The notes: generated by a model not told the origin, from the letters alone. A DNA stretch of 64,000 bases from Enterococcus lacertideformus (GCA_015680865.1 JADAKE010000016.1:62001-126000); one strand, 5' to 3'. Counted from the stretch's first letter, positions 49,064-58,656 are shown. Translations and numbers: made by a program.

Positions 49064-50113
49064 ATGAAAAACAAACGATTGTTAACAGTAGTAGCACTTA
49101 TCATAATTTATTTAGTAGGAACATTTGTTTATGAAAAAGTGAATGATAGCTCAGCTAATCAAACAACTAAAGAAGCAAACAAAACTATTTCAGTAGGGGT
49201 ATTACAATATGTGAGTCACCCAGCACTAGACGAAATATACAAAGGAATCAAAGAAGGATTGAAGCAATCCGGTCTTGAAGAAGGGAAAAACTTGAAACTT
49301 AATTTTCAAAATGGTCAAGCAAACCAGAGTAAACTAGCGACAATGAGTCAACAGTTGGTGCAATCTGATACAGATGTATTAGTTGGAATAGCTACACCAT
49401 CGGCCCAATCGATTGCAAATGTGACGGATTCGATTCCACTTGTTTTAGGAGCGGTGACTGATCCTGTAGGGGCAGGACTTGTAAAAACACTGGCTGAACC
49501 GGGTGGCAATATTACTGGGGTCTCAGATCAGCCTCCTGTTGAAGCACAGATCAAACTAGCAGCTGAAATTTTACCTACTGCTAAAAAAGTTGGAATTTTA
49601 TATGCTTCTTCTGAAGATAATTCCAAGTATCAAGTGAGTCAAGCAGAAGTAGCGATCAAAAAAGGTAGGTTAACCTCTGTAAAATATGCGGTACCTTCAA
49701 CTAATGAGATTGCTCAGACTGTTCAAGTGATGAGCCAGCAAGTTGATTTTATCTATGTTCCTTTAGATAATACGATCGCAAATGCGATGCAGACCGTTGT
49801 CAAAGAAGCGGATAAAGCAAACATCCCTGTAATTCCTTCAGTGGATTCTATGGTCGAACAAGGTGGTTTAGCTACGATTGGAATCAATCAATATGATCTA
49901 GGTGTCCAAAGCGGAAAAATGGCCGCAGCACTTGCATTAGGAAAAGAAAAGCCAGAGACGACACCAGTCTATGTTTTTAATAAAGGTGATATCATCATCA
50001 ATGAAAAAAAAGCAGAAAAACTAGGGATTAGGATTCCTGATTCAATCAAAAAAGAAGCAAAAGTTATCTCAAATGAAGCGACGTCACAAACGACTAAGGA
50101 GGATGAAAAATGA
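49064..50113 (+). CDS. trpX: ABC transporter substrate-binding protein, tryptophan type
   Basis: A 349-aa periplasmic-binding-like protein (ABC_sub_bind/PF04392 family). The N-terminal hydrophobic anchor (LLTVVALIIIYLVGTFVY) has no lipobox cysteine, so it is probably a membrane-anchored binding protein. Two lobes follow: VGVLQYVSHPALDEIYKGIK, ATPSAQSIANVT, LVLGAVTDPVGAGLVKTL, and VEQGGLATIGINQYDLGVQSG. The tail after 335 is polar. ATG 49064 is preferred (GGGGGCAGAAAA upstream) over in-frame ATG 49043. The Trp leader upstream is the main reason for naming tryptophan as the ligand. Confidence 0.8.
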   Translation: MKNKRLLTVVALIIIYLVGTFVYEKVNDSSANQTTKEANKTISVGVLQYVSHPALDEIYKGIKEGLKQSGLEEGKNLKLNFQNGQANQSKLATMSQQLVQSDTDVLVGIATPSAQSIANVTDSIPLVLGAVTDPVGAGLVKTLAEPGGNITGVSDQPPVEAQIKLAAEILPTAKKVGILYASSEDNSKYQVSQAEVAIKKGRLTSVKYAVPSTNEIAQTVQVMSQQVDFIYVPLDNTIANAMQTVVKEADKANIPVIPSVDSMVEQGGLATIGINQYDLGVQSGKMAAALALGKEKPETTPVYVFNKGDIIINEKKAEKLGIRIPDSIKKEAKVISNEATSQTTKEDEK

Positions 50114-50991
50114 TTGTATCCGCAATTTCACAAGGCATGCTATGGGCAATACTAGGACTAGGCATCTTCATGACTTATCGAATCTTGGATTTTCCTGACA
50201 TGACGACAGAAGGGTCGTTTCCACTCGGAGGTGCTGTATGTGTGACTGCTATCACGCACGGTATATCACCGATGTTAGCGACTATACTAGGTGTGCTAGC
50301 AGGGATGGCTGCAGGTTTAGTTACAGGCCTGCTTTATACAAAAGGAAAAATCCCTATAATTCTAGCAGGAATCTTAGTTATGTCGGGATTGAATTCAGTC
50401 ATTTTGTTTGTCATGCGAACACCAAACTTATCCCTATTAAACCATCCTATACTACAAGATGCTTTTCGTGGTCTTCAATTACCTGATTATTTTGACACCG
50501 TGTTAGTTGGACTAATTGCATTAGGTGTTTTGATTGGCATGTTATTGTTCTTTTTTAATACGGATTTAGGTCAAGGGTATATCGCCACAGGTGACAATGA
50601 TACTATGGCACGTTCGTTAGGTATCAAAACTGATCGTATGAAAATTTTAGGTTTAACTCTTTCTAATGGCGTAATTGCGTTATCAGGAGCATTGATTGCT
50701 CAAAATGATGGGTATGCTGATGTGAATAAAGGGATTGGCGTGATTGTAATCGGGCTAGCATCGATTATTATCGGAGAAGTGATTTTCCATGAATTGACTT
50801 TGGCGGAACGATTGTTGGCGATTGTTGTAGGAAGTATTATTTATCAATTGTTTATCTTAAGTGTGATCAAACTTGGTTTTGATACAACTTACCTCAAATT
50901 ATTCTCAGCGATCATCTTAGCGTTTTGTCTAATGATCCCACAATTAAAAAATGTATTGAAACTTAAAACAGGGTTTGAAAAGGAGGTCTAG
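50110..50991 (+). CDS. trpY: ABC transporter permease, tryptophan type
   Basis: A 293-aa membrane protein of the branched-chain-permease-like family (BPD_transp_2) with about eight helices. The segment YRILDFPDMTTEGSFPLGGA is typical of the permeases paired with PF04392 binding proteins. GQGYIATGDNDTMARSLGIK is the cytoplasmic coupling loop. It overlaps trpX by four bases and is followed by trpZ after two bases. Intact. Confidence 0.82.
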   Translation: MIVSAISQGMLWAILGLGIFMTYRILDFPDMTTEGSFPLGGAVCVTAITHGISPMLATILGVLAGMAAGLVTGLLYTKGKIPIILAGILVMSGLNSVILFVMRTPNLSLLNHPILQDAFRGLQLPDYFDTVLVGLIALGVLIGMLLFFFNTDLGQGYIATGDNDTMARSLGIKTDRMKILGLTLSNGVIALSGALIAQNDGYADVNKGIGVIVIGLASIIIGEVIFHELTLAERLLAIVVGSIIYQLFILSVIKLGFDTTYLKLFSAIILAFCLMIPQLKNVLKLKTGFEKEV

Positions 50992-50993
50992 TT

Positions 50994-51764
50994 ATGACAG
51001 CAATCATTACAATCAAAGATGGAAAAAAAGTCGTCAGTAACGGTAAGCATGAAGAAAAAGTTTTATTAGAAGCAATCAATTTTACAATTAATAAAGGCGA
51101 CTTTGTAACAGTAATTGGAGGAAATGGGGCAGGAAAAAGTACCTTATTCAATACGATTGCTGGAACCTTACAGTTGAGTCAAGGGTCAATTTCTTTCAAA
51201 GAACGATTGATTACAAAAGAGCCAGAAGAAAAACGAGCTTCGTTTCTTTCCCGTGTATTTCAAGACCCTAAAATGGGCACTGCGCCACGTATGACTGTCG
51301 CAGAAAATTTACTTTTGGCACAAAAAAGAGGAAAGAAGCGTCCATTACATTTACGTAATCTTAGAAATCAAAAAGAACAGTTTTACCAATTATGTCAAGA
51401 AGTGGGGAATGGGTTAGAGTATCATTTAGATACACCAGCTGGTGAACTTTCAGGAGGGCAGCGTCAAGCTTTGAGTTTGCTCATGGCGACGATCGAAGCT
51501 CCGGAGTTACTTTTATTAGATGAGCATACTGCTGCACTGGACCCAAAAACCGCAAAATCATTGATGCAGTTGACCAATCGTCGGATTACTGAACAAAGTT
51601 TAACCTGCTTAATGATCACCCATCGAATGGAAGACGCTTTGAACTATGGGAATCGTTTGATTGTCTTGCAAAAAGGTCGGATCGTGAAAGATTTATCGAA
51701 AGAGGAAAAAGCACAACTTTCAATGACTGATCTACTGGAATTTTTTGAAGAAATCCTTGAGTAG
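50994..51764 (+). CDS. trpZ: ABC transporter ATPase, tryptophan type
   Basis: A 256-aa ATPase with Walker A GGNGAGKST, Q-loop VFQDPKMGTAPRMTVAEN, signature LSGGQRQALSLL, Walker B LLLLDEHTAALD and switch MITHRMEDA, all intact. It completes the importer trpXYZ. Translation is coupled (two-base gap to trpY). The intact state of this importer contrasts with the broken aroE just downstream. Confidence 0.85.
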   Translation: MTAIITIKDGKKVVSNGKHEEKVLLEAINFTINKGDFVTVIGGNGAGKSTLFNTIAGTLQLSQGSISFKERLITKEPEEKRASFLSRVFQDPKMGTAPRMTVAENLLLAQKRGKKRPLHLRNLRNQKEQFYQLCQEVGNGLEYHLDTPAGELSGGQRQALSLLMATIEAPELLLLDEHTAALDPKTAKSLMQLTNRRITEQSLTCLMITHRMEDALNYGNRLIVLQKGRIVKDLSKEEKAQLSMTDLLEFFEEILE

Positions 51765-51918
51765 AAGATTTTTCCAAAAAATATTGAAAAGTAATTTTAG
51801 AACAAAAGAGGGCTGTCTCATTCTCAAATTTGACAAGTTTCTAAGAGTTCACTTAGACTCAATGTTGACGCATCTAAAAAAATAAAAGACATAAAGAACA
51901 TTTATTAGAAACAGAAGT

Positions 51919-51977
51919 AAACCACCCACTTAATGTCTCGTGTCAATCTTACGAGAGGCAGACGGGTGGTTTCTTTT
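51919..51977 (+). terminator. Hairpin between trpZ and aroE
   Basis: AAACCACCC pairs with GGGTGGTTT, with an inner TCTCGT/ACGAGA stem, followed by CTTTT. It ends about 20 bp before aroE, so it may be an attenuator for aroE rather than only a terminator for the importer. Confidence 0.6.
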
Positions 51978-51994
51978 ATCAAGGAGGAAATAAG

Positions 51995-52838
51995 ATGATT
52001 TCTGGTAAAACAAAACTAGCGGGCTTTTTTGCTTCGCCTGCCACTCATAGCCTATCTCCTATGATGCAAAATGCCGCATTTAAACATTGTGGCATTGATG
52101 CGGTTTATCTAGCTTTTGAGGTAGACGGTGGAAAGCATACGGACATTAAACATTTTGGGCGTAAACGTTTCTATGCCAAATAAAACAGCGGTGTTAGATT
52201 TACTGGATGAATTAAGTCCCGAAGCAAATTTGATTGGCGCAGTCAATACGATTGTTAATAAAGAGCATCGCTTAATTGGCTACAATACAGATGGGATGGG
52301 TTTTATCCGTGCGGTGAATGAGGTAGGACATACGATTGCTGATCAGACTATCGTCGTTTTAGGTGCTGGGGGCGCAGCAAAAGCAGTTATCGTGCAAATG
52401 GCTTTGGAAGGTGCCAAAGAGATTCATGTATATAAACGCAAGAACGCAACGTTCTTAGCAGTGAGTGATTATTTTAAAAAAATCTCTGAGATAACTGGTT
52501 GCTCGATACTACTTCATGATTATGCAAATGAACTACAACTTGCAAGTGATTTAAGTCATGCTGATTTATTAATAAATGCTACCGATATCGGTATGGGGAA
52601 TAAGGAAGGTCACCTACCTTTTTCAAGTGCAAAATTGCTACATCCTAACTTAGTCGTATTTGATTTAATTTATTCACCTAAAGAAACCCAATTACTGATA
52701 GAAACAAGAAAAATAGGAGCAAAAGGATACAATGGATTAGGAATGTTAATTCATCAAGGTGCGATTGCTTTTGAACTTTGGACTCAAAAAAAGATGCCCG
52801 TTCAAGAAATACGACAACTTTTGGAACAAAAAAAATAA
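51995..52838 (+). pseudogene. aroE: Shikimate dehydrogenase with a small deletion and frameshift
   Basis: RBS AAGGAGG and MISGKTKLAGFFASPATHSL (shikimate-binding SPATHSLSP) start a normal AroE. After YLAFEVDGG the frame is lost. The next conserved text, ESIRTLNILGVNVSMPNKTA (catalytic Lys), is one frame over and begins about 5-8 residues too soon, so a short deletion not divisible by three occurred near 52123-52130. The rest is open to 52838: NTDGMGFIRA, VVLGAGGAAKAVIV, NATDIGMG and YNGLGMLIHQGAIAFELWT. About 280 residues when whole. Confidence 0.88.
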
Positions 52839-52971
52839 ACACAAGCGGAAAATTCTATCTTAATTCAACTTAATTCGATATTTTTTATTAAATTATTGAT
52901 ATGCTAGCTGCTTTTATTCCATGGGTATCGTATACTTTACTTATCTGTATAACATAGAGGGAGGAAATAAA

Positions 52972-54183
52972 ATGAGTCGGATGGATCGCTATAAGAACAT
53001 CCATAAAAAAGCAAAACCACTAAAAAATGAAACGAGCGGTCTTTTCAGACGAGAACGTAAAAATACAAAAGAGGGTAACGAGAAAATAGCACAAGATGAT
53101 GCTACACGAATCTATCAACACTCCCAGAGATCTTCTTCTTATGATGAGGAAGAAGGATATAGATCGGTACAACAATCTAAAACACCTTATTCTTATCATA
53201 AAGAACAACATGGAGAAAAGAAATTTTTTCAAGAGAAGAAAGGTTTCTTTAAAAAGAAAAAAGGAAACAAGACTTTGCGACTAGTACCAAAGAAAAAGCG
53301 TTCTTGGAAAAAAATAATCGGAAGGATAGTCTTATTTTTACTTTTGTTTTCGATTATTTCATTTTTTGTTGGAAAATTTATCGCTGAGCACGATACAAGT
53401 TTACAAAGTGTGACGACTGAAACATTTAATGGGGTGCAATCGTCAAGTGGTGCTCATAATATTTTGATTTTAGGCAGTGATACTAGAGGAGAAGACGCTG
53501 GACGTGCAGATACGATCATGGTATTACAATTGGATGGGCCCGCCCACAAACCCAAACTGATATCTTTTATGCGTGATAGCTTTGTAACAATACCAGGTGT
53601 TGGTGAAAATAAAATCAATTCGGCTTATGCATATGGCGGAGCGGACCTTGTCAGACAAACAATCAAAGAAAATTTTGGTATTGACAGTCAATACTATGCA
53701 AAAGTTGACTTTAAATCATTTGAAAAAGTAATCGATGCCTTATTTATGAACGTTGTCAAAATCGATGCAGAAAAAGATTTGAACTTGGATGGTGTTGACA
53801 TCAAAAAAGGTGTCCAACAAATGAATGGTCATGTACTTTTACAATATGCACGCTTTCGTATGGATGAAGAAGGGGATTTCGGACGAGTAAGACGGCAACA
53901 GCAAGTTATGAATGCGATTTTTAATCAATTGAAAAATCCATTGAATTTAATTCGTTCACCATATGCTGCTGGTAAAGCGATTGGATATACTTCAACAGAT
54001 GTCTCTTCCTTATTTATGGTTAAAAACCTCTTTTCAATCGCTCGTGGTGTCGCTGGGATAGATCGCTTAAGTGTACCGGTGGATGGTTCATGGAATTTTG
54101 GAAATAGTAGCTACGCTGGGAGTATTTTAGTGATAGATAACGAGGCAAATAAATCAGCAATCAGCGAATTTTTGAGTAAATAA
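52972..54183 (+). CDS. LytR-CpsA-Psr family wall-polymer ligase
   Basis: A 403-aa protein. The cytoplasmic N-terminus (1-110) is unusually long, very basic and poor in hydrophobic residues. One membrane helix (KIIGRIVLFLLLFSIISFFV) follows, then the LCP catalytic domain outside: ILILGSDTRGEDAGRADTIM, LISFMRDSFVTIPGVGENKI, NSAYAYGG, and LLQYARFRMDEEGDFGRVRR with its key arginines. The family attaches teichoic acids or polysaccharides to peptidoglycan. ATG 52972 has GAGGGAGG upstream; in-frame ATG 52921 has no such site. Resembles Psr of enterococci. Intact. Confidence 0.88.
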   Translation: MSRMDRYKNIHKKAKPLKNETSGLFRRERKNTKEGNEKIAQDDATRIYQHSQRSSSYDEEEGYRSVQQSKTPYSYHKEQHGEKKFFQEKKGFFKKKKGNKTLRLVPKKKRSWKKIIGRIVLFLLLFSIISFFVGKFIAEHDTSLQSVTTETFNGVQSSSGAHNILILGSDTRGEDAGRADTIMVLQLDGPAHKPKLISFMRDSFVTIPGVGENKINSAYAYGGADLVRQTIKENFGIDSQYYAKVDFKSFEKVIDALFMNVVKIDAEKDLNLDGVDIKKGVQQMNGHVLLQYARFRMDEEGDFGRVRRQQQVMNAIFNQLKNPLNLIRSPYAAGKAIGYTSTDVSSLFMVKNLFSIARGVAGIDRLSVPVDGSWNFGNSSYAGSILVIDNEANKSAISEFLSK

Positions 54184-54223
54184 CGATATCAATAACGAAA
54201 AGAACAACTGTGTGGCTTTTTAA

Positions 54224-55027
54224 AAGACATCAGTTGAAGAAGGTCAAAAAGTAGAAGTAAACTTAAAAACTATTGAAAAAGAGACACAACCACCTAAACC
54301 TTATACTGAAGGTACGCTGATCACTGCAATGAAAACCGCTGGGAAAACTCTTGATGATGAAGAAGCGCAAGAAATCTTAAAAGAAGTCGAAGGTATTGGT
54401 ACCGAAACTACGAGAGCGAATATCATTGAGAATTTAAAACAACGGCATTATATCGAAATCACTAAAAATGAAATCACGGTTACTGCAAAGGGGATTACAT
54501 TATGTAAGGCAATTGCGCGAGAACCTTTATTAAAAAGTGCAGAAATGACTGCACGATGGGAAGGTTATCTGAAAAAAATCGGAAACAAGGAAGGGTCACC
54601 AGAAGTTTTTCTGGAAAATATCAAAAAATTTATTCTTCATTTATTGGCGTCTGTGCCCGAACAGATCGAAAAAGTTGATTTATCTACTGAAATAAATGGA
54701 ACACGCCAAATAAAAGCGATGGAGAAGAAAAATGACCAGTTAGGGACTTGTCCTAAATGCAAAAAAGGCGTCGTCATGTTGTACTCGAAAGTGGCTACTT
54801 GCATAAATCCTACTTGTGATTTCAAACTGTGGTCTACGACTGCTAAGAAAAAATTAACCAAAACAAATATGCGTGAATTACTATCGAAAGGTAAAACCAG
54901 CAAGGTAATTAAAGGTTTTACTGGTAAAAAAGGGAAATTTGATGCAGTTCTTATACTAAAGGAAGATTTGTCGATTGGTTTTTCTTTTCCTTGGATGGAA
55001 AAACAGGAAGATAATAAAGAAAAATGA
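54224..55027 (+). pseudogene. topB: DNA topoisomerase III, C-terminal third only
   Basis: The frame opens directly after a TAA (54221-54223). It reads KTSVEEGQKVEVNLKTIEKE, PYTEGTLITAMKTAGKTLDD, VEGIGTETTRANIIENLKQR and the C-terminal single-zinc region CPKCKKG...CINPTC. The active-site tyrosine domain and Toprim domain (about 430 residues) are missing. A deletion has joined it to just after the LCP gene (stop 54183). Re-initiation at ATG 54329 could give 232 residues without catalytic function. Confidence 0.85.
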
Positions 55028-55100
55028 TAAAATTATTCCGAAAAGTGTTAGAATATTTAAACAATATATCATTGATAAAAATATAAGGAGTTTTAGTTCA

Positions 55101-55418
55101 TTGAAAAAAGTTCATTCATTTTTAAATTATTGTATGGGAGCACTTATGATTGTTGCTGTTTATCAAGCTTTGTTAAAATATCCAGAATATGGTACAAAGT
55201 TATTGTCAATCACCAAAGATCCAACAGCTTATTCACCTACACTACTTTTATCAACACTTACTGCAGGTGCCAAAAGCGCAACTTACTTTTTACATCAAAC
55301 GAGTAGCATATTAAAAAGAAAAAAACAACGCAAACAACTAATTATAGTAATTGTTGCTATGGGAATTATTTATTTTTTACCAGTATTTACACAGTTGTAC
55401 CATCAATATTTTAACTAA
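55101..55418 (+). CDS. Small membrane protein, 105 aa
   Basis: TTG 55101 has AAGGAG ten bases upstream; no ATG is suitably placed. The protein has a hydrophobic segment near the start (FLNYCMGALMIVAVYQALL) and another near the end (LIIVIVAMGIIYFLPVFTQL) with a lysine-rich loop between (LKRKKQRKQ). It has no recognised family. It follows the topB remnant. Confidence 0.5.
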   Translation: MKKVHSFLNYCMGALMIVAVYQALLKYPEYGTKLLSITKDPTAYSPTLLLSTLTAGAKSATYFLHQTSSILKRKKQRKQLIIVIVAMGIIYFLPVFTQLYHQYFN

Positions 55419-55516
55419 AAAATAGACATAATTAGGAAGTAGTGAGAGTTTAAAAATGCCATAAAGTGAATACTTTTAGAAGACCACTGCTTCAAAGAAA
55501 CAGTTCGTAAAAACAC

Positions 55517-55574
55517 AATAAACCGAAGGATCCAAAGAATAGGAAAAGCTATTTTCTGGATTCTTCGGTTTATT
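55517..55574. terminator. Terminator hairpin
   Basis: AATAAACCGAAGGATCCA pairs with TGGATTCTTCGGTTTATT (18 bp, one wobble), bidirectional. Confidence 0.8.
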
Positions 55575-55591
55575 TCATGTAGCAAGTTTTA

Positions 55592-55844
55592 ATAAGAAAT
55601 ATCTAGCTCATCATATGATTGCTTTAAGTAATCCAAAAATTAATGAAGCGAACTGTCAGTTAAACAAAAGTGTGATTGGAGTCAATTTAGAAGATATCAA
55701 AAAAGTGCCTAAGTAATAGGTATTGCATATGGCATGGAGAAAGTAGACTCGATCAAGCTCGCATTAGAGCATAAATTAATCAATGTGATTGTAACGACTG
55801 ACAAAGTAGCAAATGAGCTGTTAGTATTAGAAAAAAACAAGTGA
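55592..55844 (+). pseudogene. Remnant of a SorC/CggR-type sugar-binding regulator
   Basis: Only the last ~80 codons are visible, in two frames: SNPKINEANCQLNKSVIGVN, LEDIKKVPK, then (after tandem stops near 55712-55717 in that frame) IGIAYGMEKVDSIKLALEHK, LINVIVTTDKVANELLVLE. The last part matches the end of SorC-family effector domains (A.GG..K..AI.AAL....IN.LITDE.TA..LL). No start or DNA-binding domain. Assigned by pattern only. Confidence 0.5.
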
Positions 55845-55856
55845 AGTCATCAAAAG

Positions 55857-55900
55857 CAGGACGATTTGAATCAACCTTCCAAGCTATTCAAATCGTCCTG
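55857..55900. terminator. Terminator hairpin
   Basis: CAGGACGATTTGAAT and ATTCAAATCGTCCTG, a perfect 15-bp stem, followed by TTAGTTTTT. Confidence 0.85.
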
Positions 55901-55953
55901 TTAGTTTTTATTTTAGAGTAGATTTTTCTTTTCAGGTAAGCAAACAGAAAAAG

Positions 55954-55992
55954 ACTGGTCAAAATGTGAAAGCATTCTGATCAGTTTTTTTT
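55954..55992 (+). terminator. Terminator hairpin
   Basis: ACTGGTCA and TGATCAGT with an inner AATG/CATT stem, followed by eight T. No intact gene precedes it, so it is probably left from a lost gene. Confidence 0.7.
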
Positions 55993-56072
55993 ATTAACCT
56001 TGAATTGTCAAATCAAGCGCAACACTTTTTTTTAGATAAGTTAAGTATAATTACACAAAATTATCATCTTTT

Positions 56073-56280
56073 AACTGACCAATCAATATTAAAAAATATT
56101 CTATTACCATTACAGCATTTACAGCATTTAAAAATTAGTTCCAAATAAAAAAAGAACGTGCAATTTTTGCGCTTGAACAAGTGAGGCTATTAAATTATAT
56201 AAATAATCTACCAGAGCGCTTGTCAAAGAAACTAAAATCATTTTAGCTGATGAACCCACGGAGCATTTGATGAAGAAAAG
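56073..56280 (+). pseudogene. Remnant of an ABC transporter ATPase
   Basis: Fragments in several frames: LTDQSILKNILLPLQH, then KKERAIFALEQVRLLNYINN, LPERLSK and KIILADEPTEHLM. These match the middle of a MacB/bacteriocin-exporter-type ATPase. The segment between LPERLS and the Walker B region (normally the [12 protein letters not shown] signature) is deleted. Tandem 9-bp repeats (TTACAGCAT) occur at about 56112-56130. Confidence 0.55.
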
Positions 56281-56383
56281 ATTCTACCAATCGAATAAAT
56301 AAAAGTCTCACTATAAATTTAGTAGAAATTGAAGAGGTAGTGATATTTTTATTTATTCTAGTTTACATAATATATATTATACA

Positions 56384-56407
56384 AAGTAGATTCAAAGTAG
56401 ATTCAAA
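56384..56407. repeat. 11-bp tandem direct repeat
   Basis: CAAAGTAGATT occurs twice in succession. Too short to define an element; may mark a deletion or slippage site. Confidence 0.4.
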
Positions 56408-56557
56408 CGAAATCAAAAAGAATCAAACTGAAAAACACAAAAAACGACTCATTGGAGCCGTTACAAGATTTTAAAATTATTTTGTATGTACTGTAGACCT
56501 TCACAACTTGTACAGCTAACCATACATACGCCTAATACTATTTTATTCATTCTACAA

Positions 56558-56627
56558 TTGCCAGCGCGCTGGTTGCTTCTAGTGCTCAATGCGCAACTAG
56601 AATGCAAACAATGCTTGCGCCTGGCAA
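56558..56627. repeat. GC-richer imperfect palindrome
   Basis: TTGCCAG (56558-56564) and CTGGCAA (56621-56627) close a 70-bp region with inner CTAGT/ACTAG pairing and a perfect 12-bp palindrome CCAGCGCGCTGG at 56561-56572. Base composition is clearly higher in GC than the surroundings, suggesting imported DNA such as an element end or an origin-like hairpin. Confidence 0.45.
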
Positions 56628-57549
56628 ATTGCTAGATAATGAAAAAAATGTTATTACAGGCTTAACGAATGCTTATGAATGTTGCTGGTTAGGCATATTT
56701 ATAATTACATTCGTTTTTTTATGTTCATTTTCTTCTCTAAGCGCTTCTACGTATTCCCATATAATCGAAAAGCAGAGTTTCATGGCAAACGTCTACAAGA
56801 TCACTATAAGAGCTCTCATTACGTCCATTTGAATCCGAAGGCAACAAGTCCTATCCCTTAAATTCAAATCTAACCACGCACCAGCAACAGAAACCAAATC
56901 ATAATGCAATAATTCACTTTTCTTCATACAAAGTTTTTTATTCTCGGAACCAAGCCCGCAAACCTTGACAGCAGGCACCCATAAGTGCGGAGCTTTTTGG
57001 GAGCGTTCAGCCTTGTAAATGCATTATCCCAAATCCCAAGCTAAATGCCCAACATGATACTACACTTTATGCCTACTGTAAAATCCTCACTTTTTTCGCT
57101 TAATTAGAAAGCCCTTTCTTTATATTCCTTTTTACTAGACAATACAACAACATTCAGCATTAACTGAAATCCCCTTAAGAGCTAAAATCTCTTTTAACCA
57201 CAAATTTAACTCCAAAGAAGTAGAATCTAATAGGCTGCTAAAAAATTTTTTGTAATCAAACATTAAACAAAATAGAAAAAACTAATTTAGAAAAATAATC
57301 TGACTAGATAAACGCTTGCAGCCTGATTATGATAATGCTATAAAAGAATTACGTTCACGAACCAAAAAATTTGAGGAAATCAGAACTGCAGCTGCCTTGA
57401 AATCTAAATCTATGACAAATCCAAGGGAAAGTCACGTTTTATCAAACGTGAACTGACACTTTTATAAGGGTTGATAAATTTTGTAAATTATATTTTAGAT
57501 TGGTCTTTGAACATATTCCAGTAGAACTATTTTATTTGTTACCGATTTT
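56628..57549. other. Decayed region with one coding-like fragment
   Basis: No gene with a proper start. The only coherent stretch is 57316-57456 (+), beginning LQPDYDNAIKELRSRTKKFE and ending HVLSNVN; it looks like the helical end of an unknown protein. A hairpin TCACGTTT/AAACGTGA overlaps its stop (57432-57451). Minus-strand text near 56800-56990 (KKSELLHYDLVSVAGAWLDL) also looks coding-like but has no ribosome site. Confidence 0.35.
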
Positions 57550-57905
57550 CTAATTTTCTTTGAGAAGAGCTTCTAGTTCTTTATAATATCTTAGTCCTTG
57601 CATTTAAAACTTGAAGCTCTTCGTCAGATGGTAATTTTTCTAAGTTATTTTTTCTTTTAATCTGCAAAATTTCCAATTTATCTTGTAAATATTTAGGTAA
57701 ACCAGATAACCTAGTCGATTGTTCCCCCATCGATGATCTATTCGTTTGTTGATCGATTTGATCTATAATTGTTTATTTTCTGATTTTCTATTCCCTCCAA
57801 CATAGTAATCATCTTTTGATGGTCTCTACCAGAATCATCAGAATCTAGTAGTATACGCCTTGTTTCTGCATTGATACGTTCCGCTTCAGTTTCCTTTAAG
57901 TAACT
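57550..57905 (-). pseudogene. Helical C-terminal gene fragment joined to ldh
   Basis: Directly after the ldh stop the minus strand reads in pieces: ETEAERINAETRRILLDSDD, SGRDHQKMITMLEGIENQK, then one frame over IDQIDQQTNRSSMGEQSTRL, SGLPKYLQDKLEILQIKRKN and, after another shift, YYKELEALLKEN to TAG at 57550. It is the charged, coiled-coil-like end of an unknown protein with two frameshifts. Its 5' part was removed by the deletion that also cut the end of ldh. Confidence 0.5.
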
Positions 57906-57906
57906 C

Positions 57907-58656
57907 TCAATTCAGTACAGCTTTAACAATACGTGCAGTACTCATACCAATCCCATAATACGTTGCTTTTTTTCGATCAATGATTTCATATGCAGCATTT
58001 TTGACCTTATCAGCAATGATCTCTAAATCACTTTCTGCAATGCGATGATCTTTTTCAACAAACTCTCTAATTGGTTTCCCGCCTACTGTAGTATGAGACC
58101 AAGCTGCCACTTCTGAATCCCCATGTTCACCTAAAATATATCCATGAACACTACGTGGATCAATCTCTAATTTTAAAGCAATTTCTTTTCTAAAACGAGT
58201 TGTATCTAATGTTGTTCCAGTACCGATAACTCGTGAAGAAGGTAAGCCAGACTCTGTCCATGCAATATAAGTTAGAATATCTACTGGGTTTGAAGCGACA
58301 ACCAATACCCCATCAAATGTTGAAGCCATAATTTGTTTAACGATATCTTTCATGATCATCGCATTTGTTTTTACTAAGTCTAAACTTGTTTGTCCTGGCT
58401 TTTGATTGATACCAGCTGTGATTACTACCAAATCAGCATCCGCACACTCGCTATAATCACCAGACCAAACAGCGACATTTTCTTCACCCCATGCCATACC
58501 GTCTAAAAGGTCTAGTGCTTCTCCTTCCGCTTTTTCTTGATTAACATCAATAAGAACCAATTCATTAGAGATCCCTTGGTTGATCATTGCATACGCGATG
58601 CTGGTTCCTACAAAACCTGTCCCTACGATAACGACTTTTCTACTTGTTTTTTTCAA
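57907..58656 (-). pseudogene. ldh: L-lactate dehydrogenase, 3' truncated and missing an active-site arginine
   Basis: The start is TTG 58656 (KKTSRKVVIVGTGFVGTS) with AAAGGAG upstream; in-frame ATG 58752 has no ribosome site. NAD motif GTGFVGTSIA, ASNPVD, IGTGTTLDTTRF and the catalytic His in GYILGEHGDSE are present. The mobile loop reads INQKPGQTSLDLV where the family has KPGETRLDLV: the Arg that polarises the pyruvate carbonyl is Ser. The protein ends at TGA (57907-57909) after TARIVKAVLN, lacking about 70-80 C-terminal residues. 249 aa instead of about 320. Promoter is excellent. Probably dead. Confidence 0.85.

Noticed and set aside
56793-56978. Minus-strand 61-codon ORF (KKSELLHYDLVSVAGAWLDL)
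   Set aside because: Coding-like in part, but without ribosome site, family or proper start; could be a plasmid-gene relic but not supportable.
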